Below are positions 12,400 to 23,201 of a stretch of 64,000 nt of DNA, in pieces. Under the pieces are notes generated by a model. The model did no database searches, was not told where the DNA came from, and worked only from the letters and a program-made list of their open reading frames with translations. The position numbers and the translations under genes are program-made. The DNA is from Membranipora membranacea. Taxonomy: Eukaryota; Bryozoa; Gymnolaemata; Cheilostomatida; Membraniporidae. The DNA lies in contig OU612070.1 of the NCBI GenBank assembly GCA_914767715.1, positions 19,706,025 through 19,770,024 of the forward strand, given 5' to 3'. Every line of letters starts with the position of its first letter. Position 1 is the first letter of the stretch.

Positions 12400-13687
12400 T
12401 TATTTCTGAGCCAGCTTCTGAATACACTTTCCAACTGTGACATGGCACTCCTCTCCCGTGAGCTCGCCTTCCCTTGCACACAGTATGTAGTTTACATACT
12501 CAACCCGGGTCTAGAACATAAACATTTACCATATTAAAGATACTGGTGCATTTTATAAGCCATGCTCTTATTGCGAAACTCTCGATCAACAACAGGTATT
12601 GTTACCTTGACTACAAGATTGCATCAAACTAGAATTTGGGGCCACCTGAGCAAGCCGGAAACACACTATAAGTGTATCCCAGTGCCAACCCAGGCTATAA
12701 CGATGACACAGGCTGCGGGTATATGACGTTGTTACAGCACGCAAGCATCATGCTTCCATACTTTCTGATGAATGGGTCAATTGTTCTTTACACATATGAA
12801 GGTGGCAGAGAGATGATTGGAACAATATATGCAGACTAACATTGCAATGAAATTGAATTAAAGGGCAACCAAGGTTTCAAACAACTTCTCATTGATGGCC
12901 ATTGATTAATAGCAGATTGCACCTTCTGCATGGGGAAAAAGACAAAATATAATTCGGATGATTATTCAGCCAGAATTCTTGTGAAACATTTCTTCCAGGT
13001 ACTCAAACTCAGCTAAAAGAGAATACCACATAGCAGTTTCCTGTTCCTGTTATTATTTAGCCTGTGCTCTTTAATTATTACAGCAAAGTCTTGGAACCTC
13101 CCCTAAACTGAAGTGTTATCCAGCTTAGAGTCAGCAACTACTTTGAGTTTTGCATCGCGTAATGCACAAAGCTGATGCTGCCCAGCACATTACTTGCTAC
13201 CCATTAATGCATTGCTGCGAAACCTTGGTTGCCCTTTAATGATTTGAAGTTTAAAAAAAATTGACAGACAGATTCACTACTCATACTCTACTCTTTCATA
13301 AACATTTTGATTTTCACACAAACAACCTGGCACAACCTGCAAGATATATGAACATTCTCATTCGCGAGCTACTTACCACAAATGTTATACACTTTCTTAT
13401 GGTCTCAGGACATTGTTCTCCAAGGCTGGCATGAGCTTTTGCACATTCAACGCCATTCACCTGAAAATAATTGTAATCAAAGGGAGTAACATGCAATGCT
13501 ATGAAAGGTTATATATATTCTTAACTCTAGTTCCACAAGTATTATTATTACGATTAAACATCTGTATTTGATGTTTGATAGATGTGATATCATGAGAAAA
13601 CTAGCTCACCACTACAGCTGCATTGGAGTATGCCAACAGGACAGCAGCCACAACTAATAAACCAGTAGAGCCCATAATCATATTCAT
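12400..13687 (-). CDS. small secreted cysteine-rich peptide, duplicated C-x10-C-x6-C motif
   Basis: Three exons, all joined in phase 0: 13687-13610 (26 codons), 13460-13377 (28) and 12510-12400 (36 plus TAA), giving a 90-residue product. Residues 1-22 are a clear signal peptide (GLLVVAAVLLAYSNA core), so the mature protein is about 67 residues. It holds exactly six cysteines in two identical spacings, C-x10-C-x6-C: one triplet in exon 2 and one in exon 3. Exon-wise duplication is the obvious origin. The start is the first of three close Met codons; a TATA-like box lies about 40 bases upstream. AATAAA overlaps the stop codon, so the 3' UTR must be very short. I do not recognise the family. A hormone-like or antimicrobial effector would fit size and secretion, but no function is shown. 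A MITE occupies the second intron. Confidence 0.75.
12858..13239. mobile_element. TTAA-flanked MITE (12862-13235)
   Basis: Perfect 17-bp terminal inverted repeats, agggcaaccaaggtttc at 12862 and its complement ending at 13235, are each bounded by TTAA (12858-12861 and 13236-13239). TTAA duplication is the hallmark of piggyBac-type transposases, although the termini do not start with the usual CCC. 374 bp, non-coding, inside intron 2 of the Cys-rich peptide gene. Confidence 0.75.
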
Positions 13688-13724
13688 TGCTATGCGTAGT
13701 TGATGTATTAGAATCTCTGATTTG

Positions 13725-13730
13725 TATATA
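13725..13730 (-). promoter_or_regulatory. TATA-like box of the Cys-rich peptide gene
   Basis: tatata on either strand, 38-43 bases upstream of the proposed start codon, implying a very short 5' UTR. Confidence 0.4.
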
Positions 13731-14453
13731 TGTGGCCTGATAGCTTGGTGTTGGGTACGCTGTCTCCAAATAGCAACAGGTGGCGTCTCACATAGCGTTG
13801 TGATGTCATGGATGTTATTAGTGAGACTCCTAAATAACATAGATACCATTGTGATAACAGTAGCAAATCGACATTGATATCTCATTACTATGTTGAATAC
13901 ATTCCATCCATTATTGAATGTTAGGGTACCATTGTAACCAGTATACCTTAGACCATCTCCCGATAGGTCTCCTGGGGAGTGTCAATGATATTAATAATCA
14001 AGTTCTAGATGAACAGTGAATGCTTTTGAGAGGGAAAAATTCAGAGTTTCAATATCACCTGAAGCACTCATTTCGACATCATGAAAAGGTTCAGTTGTTT
14101 TCTTAGCAGTCAGGATTAACCTAGTTGTAATTTTACTAAGGCTTAGGCTTACATTTTGTAGTTTTCTTATCAAGGTCCATGCATTATCTTTTAGTGTCAT
14201 GCAAACTACACATCATACCAATTTCACCTACTTGATTTTGGCGCCTTGTTCCTCAATGATTCCCTAAAACATGACTACTTTGTCTTCACATACTGCAAGA
14301 TGAAGCTACTTCTCGAACACCATAGCGATTTAGATTGACAGATATTAGATTTTTATGCATCATCTTTTGAGTTGCTATGAAAGAAATTGGCTGGATAAGT
14401 CTCTCTCTTTTCGGGTTCTAGCCATTATATCTAACTCTGGGAAGAACCCATTG

Positions 14454-14680
14454 CAGGGACACAGTTTAGAAAAAATGGTAGGGGAGGCAAAAGTCTGAGG
14501 CGAGTCCTAGGCATCACCAGTAATCTCCTCCCCGAGCAATTTGGCGCATATAATAAGCAAGTAGAAGTTCCAGAGGGGCTCATTTGATGTAGATTATTTA
14601 ATTGTAGTGTTTTTAGGCCACTTTATTTAGCCTTCTAGGGGAGGCAGTGCCACTCTGCCTCCCCTAGTACTACGGCCCTG
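14454..14680. mobile_element. short hAT-like MITE
   Basis: The ends are cagggac and ggccctg, each followed inward by taggggaggc or its complement; at the right end a perfect 13-bp stem (14635-14667) shows the same motif. The CAGGG-type terminus resembles hAT elements. Flanks share cattg but no exact 8-bp duplication. Confidence 0.45.
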
Positions 14681-14707
14681 CATTGCTACTATGCCTGAGC
14701 CAGAATA

Positions 14708-14780
14708 TCTAAAACCAGTATCGGTATCGGCATAGGCATCGGCATCGGAATCAGCATAGGTATCGGTATTGTCATCGGTT
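14708..14780 (+). repeat. hexanucleotide repeat (ggcatc/ggtatc)
   Basis: About twelve imperfect units of ggcatc, ggtatc and ggcata in tandem. Confidence 0.8.
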
Positions 14781-15092
14781 AAATAATCTCATATAACTCT
14801 GAAAAATGTGTCTGAGCATTTCTGGTAGGGTAGAAGAAGATTGACAGTTGGTATGAATTACATATAGTATTTTATTCTTAGGACTGGATTGTGAAAATTA
14901 ATACGAATACGGCTAAAAACTAGATGTTATTATTTATGCATAAACAATATAAGTTACAGCTAGAAAAAAAGAGCAATTAAATAGATAACGAAGCTAACCT
15001 TACGATATTACACATAGTAGTCGTTACTATTCGGGTAGCACATCTCCAGATTGACTGAACTTTATATTCAGATGACAATCATAAAACTCTCT

Positions 15093-15113
15093 GGCAGGCA
15101 GGCAGGCAGGCAG
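15093..15113 (+). repeat. (ggca)n microsatellite
   Basis: Five tandem ggca units. Confidence 0.85.
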
Positions 15114-16146
15114 CAAAACATAACTTAAATTAGACAAGAAAATGTCATCAGTGTTTAGTCCAAAATATCTTATCTGTCAGACGATGAATATTCGGCTATC
15201 ATTAGAAACTGAACGTTCAATGTAGTAACGAAAATCCAACCCACTATCCACTATAATACCTGTTGGTGCGATCATAAAAGAATTCAAAATAATATACCAT
15301 CATACTTTTTAGTTTATGATGGAGAGCTATCCATTCATCAAGCAGTTCTATCTGAGTACTCAAGCAATCAGTAATTTGACCATATTGGTTAGCATCTAGT
15401 ACTTTGTCAATTATTGAGTCAGGGTCAGATGCATGTGATTTTAGTAGTGTCTTCAATACAAATATAATATAAAGTTAAAAAAACCTTGTCCATCCAAGTT
15501 TTCAATGATTCAGATGCTAAGTCTGAAATTGATCTGCAAATAGTGCACTTTTATCATATTTTTCTATGCTGCTCACAATAGTACACATATGGAGAGAGTG
15601 ATCCATAAATTTAAGTAAAGACTTGAGTTCAGAAAGTAGAATAGTATGGCATAATATATTATGATCTATTGAATGGCACGAAACAACCCTTACAGTGTTG
15701 CAAAGTATTCTACCTTCCTTCAATACGGAGCTTGTGAAATAATGTACTCAACATTTATTGGATGTATGATACATTTTAGTTGGTTTACTTAGGTGAGTAT
15801 GAACTCTGGAGGTAGGTTAGATATCTCTCTGTGAACCAGTGAGCATCATCATTCATTTTCTTTGTTGTATCAGCTGCATCCTTTGAGCTATTTGACCAAA
15901 TTTTGTTGGAAGCTTGTGCCACGAGGACCATAAAGTTTAACACTGTGTAAAACAAAGCAAGAATATCAGTACAATGTAGCTTGTGTATGCGAATAAATAA
16001 ATCTTCCTAATTGAAACATATATCACATTTCAAGTATTCCCCAATGGTATGGCCATTGATCGAGAAACATTCCATGCTTGAAAATCATGATCGCTAATTT
16101 CAAATGATTTTGGGATCTTGCAAGCAAACGGCTCTGTATGCTACAA

Positions 16147-16148
16147 TC

Positions 16149-16206
<58 letters not shown>
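16147..16206 (+). repeat. (caa)n microsatellite
   Basis: About 20 caa units with one cat interruption, just downstream of a copy A exon. Confidence 0.9.
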
Positions 16207-17151
16207 GGTAATATAATGGTATATGAAGCTCCGCTTACCGGCTACCAAGGCAATTAAGCCAACTATAGCTTTTTTGTTGATAAACTGCCTTTCAAAATTT
16301 ACTGAAATGACGTGCGTGGGCGCCCTTCTGATACTCCTCAGTGTCATCAGAGCATTTTTAAAGTCAACTTCCGTATATCTTGATCCTGCCAACATATTCC
16401 TATCCCTATAAAAAATGGTTAATAAATGTTCAATTATCTTTCTGCAGCCGGACACATAGGGAAACAAAACATTTTCAGGAAATTTGGCGCAATCAAAATA
16501 GCAGTCCATGATTGTTAACAATTTGTACCTCTCTGTTGTTTTAGAAAGATTACCTCATAAAATAGTTTGGGAGATTTCGTTCCTTGACACAATCCAAATA
16601 TCTGTTCAGCAACTTCATAAAAACCTTTCCTAGATCTTTGTTTCCCTGTATTCTGTACATGCTAAATTTGTTTCCTAAAAGAAGTTCAAGGCATCAATCG
16701 TATTAAAACAATACAGTTTTAAACACCAAGAAATCAATGATATCTGGGTTGGGTAACTGTACCATGGTAAGTTCTCAATTATCAACACCAATTTCAGAGT
16801 TCTGTTATGATATTCTAACAACATTCTTCAATCGATAGTTAAAATAAATAGGGTGACAGGAGTTTTCAGACCAGTTCAGTTTATTGTAGCTACATGGCTT
16901 TTGTTAGGTGAAATATGAGAGTACATACGGTTTTGGACATGTCTTCCTGGTTGTCTTAACTTGTGGCAATGAGCCTTTGATTTCCCAACCAACAACAATT
17001 TAAATTCAAATTAATTAAATTGAGTTTAGAATGTCTGACTTGACTTGAGGCCCTAAGGCTGCCAACAAGCTTCAGGTTTACTCACAAATCTTTTGCAGAA
17101 TTCAGTCATGGGTATCTGGGAGATCAGACATAGTACACATTTCAAAAGCCC

Positions 17152-17182
17152 ATTATCAACCCATTGGTTGGGTGGTTGATAA
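17152..17182. repeat. short hairpin (ttatcaaccca / tgggtggttgataa)
   Basis: A compact inverted repeat. Its core resembles the centre of the palindromic MITE at 5154-5279, so it may be a solo fragment of that family. Confidence 0.5.
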
Positions 17183-17499
17183 GAATCCGTGACAACTCGA
17201 AAATGCAATTTCAAAACTCAAACCACAAACACCATTTTTGAAATGAACATTTTCGAAGTGTCTGTATACCGGTTGATAGTAGACTTTTGCAATATGTTGT
17301 GAACTATTATGTCTGATCCAGCAGGTGCCCATGATGACTGCAGTGGGTCTGACTCTGAGGCTGTGTTGTGACCATGATTGATAGCTATGACTATGATGGC
17401 CAAGTGGTGGTTCTGTGGGGTTCTGTTGACAGTCTCAATCAATCAACACAACAATAAAATCAATGAATCAACAACAAGCAATCAATCAACCACCAACCA

Positions 17500-17930
17500 T
17501 CATCATCCAGTGGCGTATATTAGCACTCACGGCCCACGGATTTCCGTGAGTGGCTGAATAGCTCAGTGTGTAGAGCGTCCGCTTTATAATCACTGATAAT
17601 AAGATTGTTGTGGGTTCGATTCCCATCAAGGTCAGTTTTTTTTCAAATGGGTGCTTTATAACTGGAGCATTTTTACCGTAATCTTCTACTGCTATTGAGT
17701 TGTTTTCTGAAAGTACCCAACAGCTCAGTGAGCTATTGAAATACCTCTCTGCTTGCACTATTTTGCTACCGATATGCAAAGATTTCCGTGGTGGGAGGGC
17801 GCTTAAGCGCCCCTCCCACACCCTCCCCGCCACACCTACGGCGTGTGGATCGGGCTGCGCCCGATTATTATGCTCATCTCTGAAAAGTCAGTGAGTGAAA
17901 TTTTTTAGAATATACGCCCCTGTCATCATC
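17500..17930. mobile_element. hAT-type MITE (17508-17922) carrying a tRNA-like segment
   Basis: The termini are cagtggcgtata and tatacgcccctg, near-perfect inverted repeats, bounded by the exact 8-bp direct repeat tcatcatc at 17500-17507 and 17923-17930. CAG...CTG ends with an 8-bp duplication are diagnostic of hAT transposons. 415 bp, no transposase. It is visibly richer in G+C than its surroundings (for example the 17790-17870 segment). Confidence 0.8.
17545..17635 (+). mobile_element. tRNA-like segment inside the hAT MITE
   Basis: tggctgaatagctcagtg followed by gtagagcg matches a tRNA D-arm/A-box, and gggttcgattcccat is a consensus B-box and T-loop, about 60 bases apart. No matching acceptor stem and an oversized central arm, so a tRNA-derived pol III promoter unit is more likely than a functional tRNA. 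Confidence 0.6.
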
Positions 17931-20192
17931 AATAATGAAATGATGATCATGATGATGATGATGAAAAAAAACAAAAACAGACAGGTGTGCTTGCTTTGCC
18001 TTGTTGCTAAATATGCATATTGATGAGAGGATTGGAGGGATAAAAGTCAAGGGACTTTCTGGGTAACAATATATACAGAGCAATACTCCAGAGATTTGGG
18101 TAGCATTAGGGTATCATGAGGAAGTTTTTAGGGAGAAAAGATTTGCTCTATCTGTATTTTCCTGTAACTTCGTTGCATCCCAAAGTATTAATTAAGATGA
18201 CCTTGGAATGTCAATAGACAACAAAAAGTCTACCGGTTTCATATCAAAATTTTACTTTTATGTCCAGTGACAAAGAGAGGACAACTAATAATAATAACAG
18301 AAAAAGAAGACAATTCCTCATTACTTGATTCGAGGGTGGAACATTTTTCCCAACACTCTAACCATCCTTGCCTCTAACATTCGAGAGTTCGAGATAGTTA
18401 AATATGCCTATGCTACTGTTCAATTAAAATGAGATGTTGACTCAAAAAAACTGAATAATACCTCCAAGTTGATTTAAAATAAAATTTAATTACAGAATCC
18501 CCTCAATAAATTTCCATTTTTTACAGTGACATCATTTGCAAATACTTTTCTTCTTTAAAAAGAGGCAAGCGTGACCTCAAATGAATAACACCTTCTCAAT
18601 GATAAATTATCCTACCTCATACGTTTGGTTTCCATTTGGCCCTGCTGCAGTCGTGTGGAGCGTTAAAGCTGGATAATGTTCAATTATCTGTGCATTTTCC
18701 AACTCTGATACCTCAAAATATTTTGAAGCTTCCTGAGATATACAAGCTGCCGAGAGAAAGTATTGCTCGGATCCAGGTATGTTGTATAGGCTGTTTTTGA
18801 TTACAGGATCATGGATATTCAACACCTACAAAGCAGTTGATCCTGTAAACTGATATCTGGGCAACTCGACAAATCTTGACTTAAACTGATGCTAGGTGTG
18901 GTTTCACACAATCGTTTCATAGTTTCACAATTAAGCCAAATTATGAAGGCGTCAACAGTGCACCAAATGAGTAAGAGGAATATATGGCCTGATGTCTCTC
19001 TAATTTTGGGTGCAATACTATTCCTGATCAAACTAATGCGGCAAAGAGATCTTTTGATACAAAGTATTATTAGTATCGAAGAGAGCTCTTTTATACTGTA
19101 GGCAATCCCCTTTTGTTGTGAAATGACTTGCAATAGAAAGTGTTCAAATAATCTTAAAACGAAATGTGAGTATCTCACTTGTCTTGTCTTTGAGAAGGGG
19201 CTGGCTGAGGTAACTTCGGATCAACCTGGGTTCAGATCTCAGGGATCCATAGACCTCAAGCCTTTCATAAAACAAAATTTAGCATCATTTTTCAAAACCT
19301 CTCGAAATACGAATCACTCAGAACAAATCTGAAACTGGGATGCACATTGGCTTAGCTGCCCCCTTTAGGACGGACTGACAAAAAATTCGCTGCCTTGCTT
19401 GTTTGTAGAAATGGCATGAGGTTGCAAAGTGAAGGACAGTTTCATTGTCTTGACCACATTTTGGGAGTCTATTTCATCTGTCAGCTTGAGTTTTTGCAGG
19501 TGTTCCTTGAATGGCCTGTGACCAATTACTGAAATGAGGTGATTGATCTCTGAGCGTCCAAAGCAAAGGAGCCCAGTTTCAAATCAAAGATTTAGTTCAC
19601 TAAAGAATGATTTTGTATGATAAACATGCTAACAATTTCTCCAATTAATAGTTTTCGAATCCATCACCCACTCTTTGATTCCCTGGTTTATGACTACTTG
19701 GGTTAAAGAATCTCACTAGTTGGCCTTGGCCACTCACTAGTTTGTGTTGGACAACTCGATACAGTATAGGATCTTTAAGGAGGGTATGGTTCTGATGAGG
19801 GGCTCATCTTTCAAATCACCATCAAAGTACGATAGTATCATTACGGTTGGATTGGTCTACTTGAAAAGATGGTAAACGCTTCTATATTCATGCAGACTTT
19901 AGCTTACCTCTTGCTCATCAAGCATAATCCAGGTAAAGCCAGGAGCACCAGGAACTCTCTTCAAATGTTCATCTTTGATACTCAATGTGTTAATGAATAT
20001 GTTTAAGTCAATGTCTTGAGTAAGAATAGCCTTCTCCTGAAGAGGTTTCTTGTTACTTCCTTGAGATGCAAAGAACCCAAACCCATCTCCTGCACTGCCG
20101 ACAACTTTGTAGTCACATATACCATGGTCTTCCTGCAAAGAAATGATAACTTTGCTAGAAGGTCAATATTTGTCTCTCCTTTTCTTAAGTTT

Positions 20193-20400
20193 CAAAGTGT
20201 CACTGCCAATGGCCGATTAGTGCCTGTTTCAGTTTCTGGCAGCTTGCTGCACACTTATGATTATGAGGTCCACCATGGCCTCACCTCTAGGATGCATTCT
20301 AGTTTACTGGGATGTATCACACTCTCAGTACGAGGATACCGGACAATTTGCATCCCTCTTTAGGTGCAGCCCACCCTCTGTTTTGTCATAAACAGGGCTC
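20193..20400 (+). repeat. dispersed repeat, copy 1 (inverted partner 49531-49728)
   Basis: About 200 bases from caaagtgtcactgccaatgg to gtcataaacaggg reappear in reverse orientation at 49531-49728 with few differences. It lies in a copy A intron. Element class unknown. Confidence 0.75.
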
Positions 20401-20961
20401 TAGACATTGATTTAGACATTTAATGTTTTGGGTCACCAGTTGTCAGATTTAAGTGCTAACATTCTGGCCTCTTATCATTTCTTTTGCTTCATTTTTATCA
20501 TCGCATTTGATATAAAGTTCAGGCACTCACCTCATAGAAAATCTGGTTGAAGTCTTCGTTGGACAGCTCACACACGTTAAGGTACGGCTCCAATGACTCA
20601 AGTTTTGATCTTAGTTGTAAAGTACAAGAGCACATTGGGAGCAAATTATTAAATCCAGCACCAAATGAATATATGCCCAATGGGAGGACCATCGCCATGA
20701 TCAGAAATTGGGTTGTCTAAAAATGAGAAAAAACGACATACATCAATTTAGGTACTTGGACATAATATGCGACCATTCTCAAACGAAGAAAAGATTTTAT
20801 TTTTTGCAAATCCGCCCGAAAGTACAAAATAAAAGCCAGTCAACAATGAAATCTTACCACAAATGTGTTAAATTTTATGTACGAATGAGGAAATAAATGC
20901 TCATTAATTCATGTACAAATTCATTGAATTCTTGTGGATTTGCAACAAAAACTATTTTAAA

Positions 20962-21467
20962 TAGACAGTTTTCTGAGCTCTGATTTAGGCCTCAATTTGG
21001 AGTTGTCCTCTCTCTAGTTTGGTACTTTTAACCCACACTGCATAGGAAAAACGTGCTGAAAAGATGGTTATCTTGAAAACTGCTTATAATAGGATAAAAA
21101 TTATTTTTGATTCAGAATCTGCAACATTGAAAACTCATATGGACATGGGTTTTGGAAATAATTTTAGTATTTGGATAGTCAATTACAGCATTTTCTGCCT
21201 GTTTTGCGGACAATTTGGCAGAATCTTTCATGAGTTTCGTCACTAAGATTTATCAAAATTCAGGCCTCCGATGATTTGGAAACCCTGTCTCACAGAGTTT
21301 TCAATGGAGCAGACTCTGAATCAAAAATCATTTTTATCCTAACATAAGCGGTTTTCAATAAAACCTCTTTCAGCAGGGTTTTCCTATGCGGCGTGGGTTA
21401 AAAGTACCAAACTGGAGAGAGGACAACTCCGAATTGAGGCATAAATAAGAGCTCAGAAAACTGTCTA
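20962..21467. mobile_element. TA-flanked MITE, copy 1 (20964-21465)
   Basis: Long terminal inverted repeats begin gacagttttctgagct, with TA on both sides. A second copy in opposite orientation is at 43486-43992. TA target sites and long TIRs suggest a Tc1/mariner-type non-autonomous element. It lies in a copy A intron. Confidence 0.75.
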
Positions 21468-23201
21468 TACAATAAAATGTATTGAAAATTATGGAGATGA
21501 TTTGTTCAATCTGTAGCATAATACTGAACAAAGTTTGATAGACATCCCCATGTTTCAAGCATGGAGTCTCAAGAAGGAGTGAACTACTTTGTCGATAACC
21601 ACTCAAGATGGTTTTGGATATTGATTACGACCAATGAAACTAGTCTGGCAGTGCAAAAGAAGTGCGCTAAAAGTTTGCGCCTTCTCATCAACTCACCATG
21701 CCCAAAAAGCATATTTTTGATAGCTCTAATTAGCATGCCTTCTACTCAATATTCGGAGTTGTCCACTCACAGGTGGTTGGCTAAAGTAAAATCAATGCTC
21801 AAAAAATTGCATAATGAAGATGCTCACCGGTGTATCAGAATCATGTGCAGTGTTGATAATGAGCAGCGCTAAGAACACGATGAACATGGCACCAGTGATG
21901 ATAAATGCCAACTGATGCATCTTTCGTTTGTAAAAGTGAGGTAGCTGTGATCCCTTGTTTGTGAAGAGTGTGGCCAAGTTCATGACACCAGCAAGCACCT
22001 ATAAGACAACTTGTGGATAGAGTTATCAGCAAGAATTGTTAAACTTCTGATTAGGATCACTCTCTATGTAAAGGAAAGGAATACAAGGGAAGTTCCGCGT
22101 ACTTTGCTACTGAAGTTATTGGCTGAAGTTATTGGCTAGCTAAGGTTTCCCCAACTAAGCATTACTTTATATAATGAACACATACCTTAGCTAGTGAAAC
22201 TAGTGGTAAGTCACCAAAAGCTAACAAACTTTACTACAACTTATTATTTACTCCTCTAGGACAGTGTAATGTTAACATATTCATTGGACGGACAGAGGAG
22301 CCATGAAGTTCCTGCTGAACCTCTATAGGTAGGGAACAAAATGCATGCATTACAGTCACCATATTATCCATTTAAAAAAAAGAAAAGAAAACAGGATGGT
22401 TAGGCAATATTCTGTTTGATACCTTCTTGACTAAAGGACATCATTCAGTAGTGGTGACTGAAAGGATCTGTGTTCTATACAATACGGCGACCCAGTGTGT
22501 CAAGACAAGACAACAACAAAATTTCTTACCATTGGAGATGACAGGGTTTTCCCAATGGCTGTGTAAAGCGCAGAGATGCGTTCTGTGCTATTGGCAGCAT
22601 TGACATCATTTTCATCGAAAGCAGATCTCAAAGGAAAATTCCTAGTGCTGAATTTCAGAGATTGGCCTTCAGAGGTCAGCTTGAGACATTCTTTCTTGCA
22701 TAATGGTGTCTCAGTACCATAACCTTCCCAGCTGCAATCATCAGTGTGCTCAGTTAGATAGATATTGTAATTTACAAAGACATGTCAGTTCACCTTCTAT
22801 GGGACTTCGGCGTGTGTTTAAATACATACCATGGATTAGAATATGTTTCAATAGATAGCTTCATTTCGTTCAGAGCCTAATGGTAACGCTGTTTGTATTC
22901 TGTTACTGTTACCTTGTTTGTGTCGGAACCCTGTTAGGGTTGCTGGTAATGGCATTTGATCATCAACAACCTTCTCACAAGCTGTGATTGAATATGGTTG
23001 AGAATGATATGCCGCAACACCAGCAAAGCCACCTGGTCAGAGTTACTTGCACTAGCAGACAGCAGCAGAAGAATCATTTCATCAGAGCCTTTTGCATAAA
23101 GTATTAATGCCGATTGCCCTCTGAACTAAGAAAAGTATTGTCACTTACGTTTCGCTTAGTAATGGCGCAGTGTCACTCTCAGTATGATTGCTTGAGATCA
23201 T

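Larger units (their letters stand above)
13991..15723 (-). other. possible degraded coding segments of an unidentified gene
   Basis: Three stretches on the minus strand have protein-like composition: 15723-15517 (contains HTILLSELKSLLKFMDHSLH), 15443-15264 (contains SDPDSIIDKVLDANQYGQIT, ending at a possible gtatat donor) and 14200-13991. The first two could be neighbouring helical segments, but linking them needs either a frameshift or an intron of only about 35 bases, so they may be remnants. No family recognised. They lie just 3' of nucleotidyltransferase copy A. The interval 13688-15784 holds no other gene I can support. Confidence 0.25.
15785..23201 (-). pseudogene. membrane Mab-21/cGAS-like nucleotidyltransferase, copy A (central exons lost)
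   Basis: Exons: 23201-23149 (start MISSNHTES), 22731-22530, 21998-21828 (hydrophobic segment FIITGAMFIVFLALLIINT), 20716-20531 (second hydrophobic segment), 20132-19908 (GS motif in VVGSAGDGF, D-x-D in TQDIDLNIF), 18825-18616, then a gap, then 16676-16555 (approximate right edge), 16405-16239 and 15942-15785 (TAA). Compared with copies B and C, the three exons carrying the third catalytic Asp (VDYAFALRCPHWP block), the FDWRFTFASAEADL block and the LRTYHLKTVFLW block are absent from 16.7-18.6 kb on inspection. The following exon is one base short near its start, so it cannot be read in the family frame from the preceding exon. All flanking exons keep good splice sites. Either a recent pseudogene, an assembly collapse, or a gene making only the N-terminal portion. 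The hAT element at 17508 sits in the gap. Confidence 0.8.

Noticed and set aside
13601-13885. Longer 94-residue start for the secreted peptide
   Set aside because: The extra N-terminal residues precede a clean signal peptide and include the TATA-like region; the inner Met gives a normal secretory start.
16223-16411. Plus-strand open frame of 62 residues (and similar frames at 25719 and 60560)
   Set aside because: Antisense shadows of the same conserved minus-strand exon of copies A, B and C; their mutual similarity comes from that exon.
17545-17635. Functional tRNA gene
   Set aside because: A-box and B-box are present but the acceptor stem does not pair and the central arm is too long; it also lies inside a transposon. 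The same reasoning applies to the SINE heads at 5841, 6655, 29686, 57530 and 63888.
17486-17833. 115-residue minus-strand open frame
   Set aside because: Lies almost wholly inside the hAT MITE and its higher-GC tRNA-like part; no protein family.
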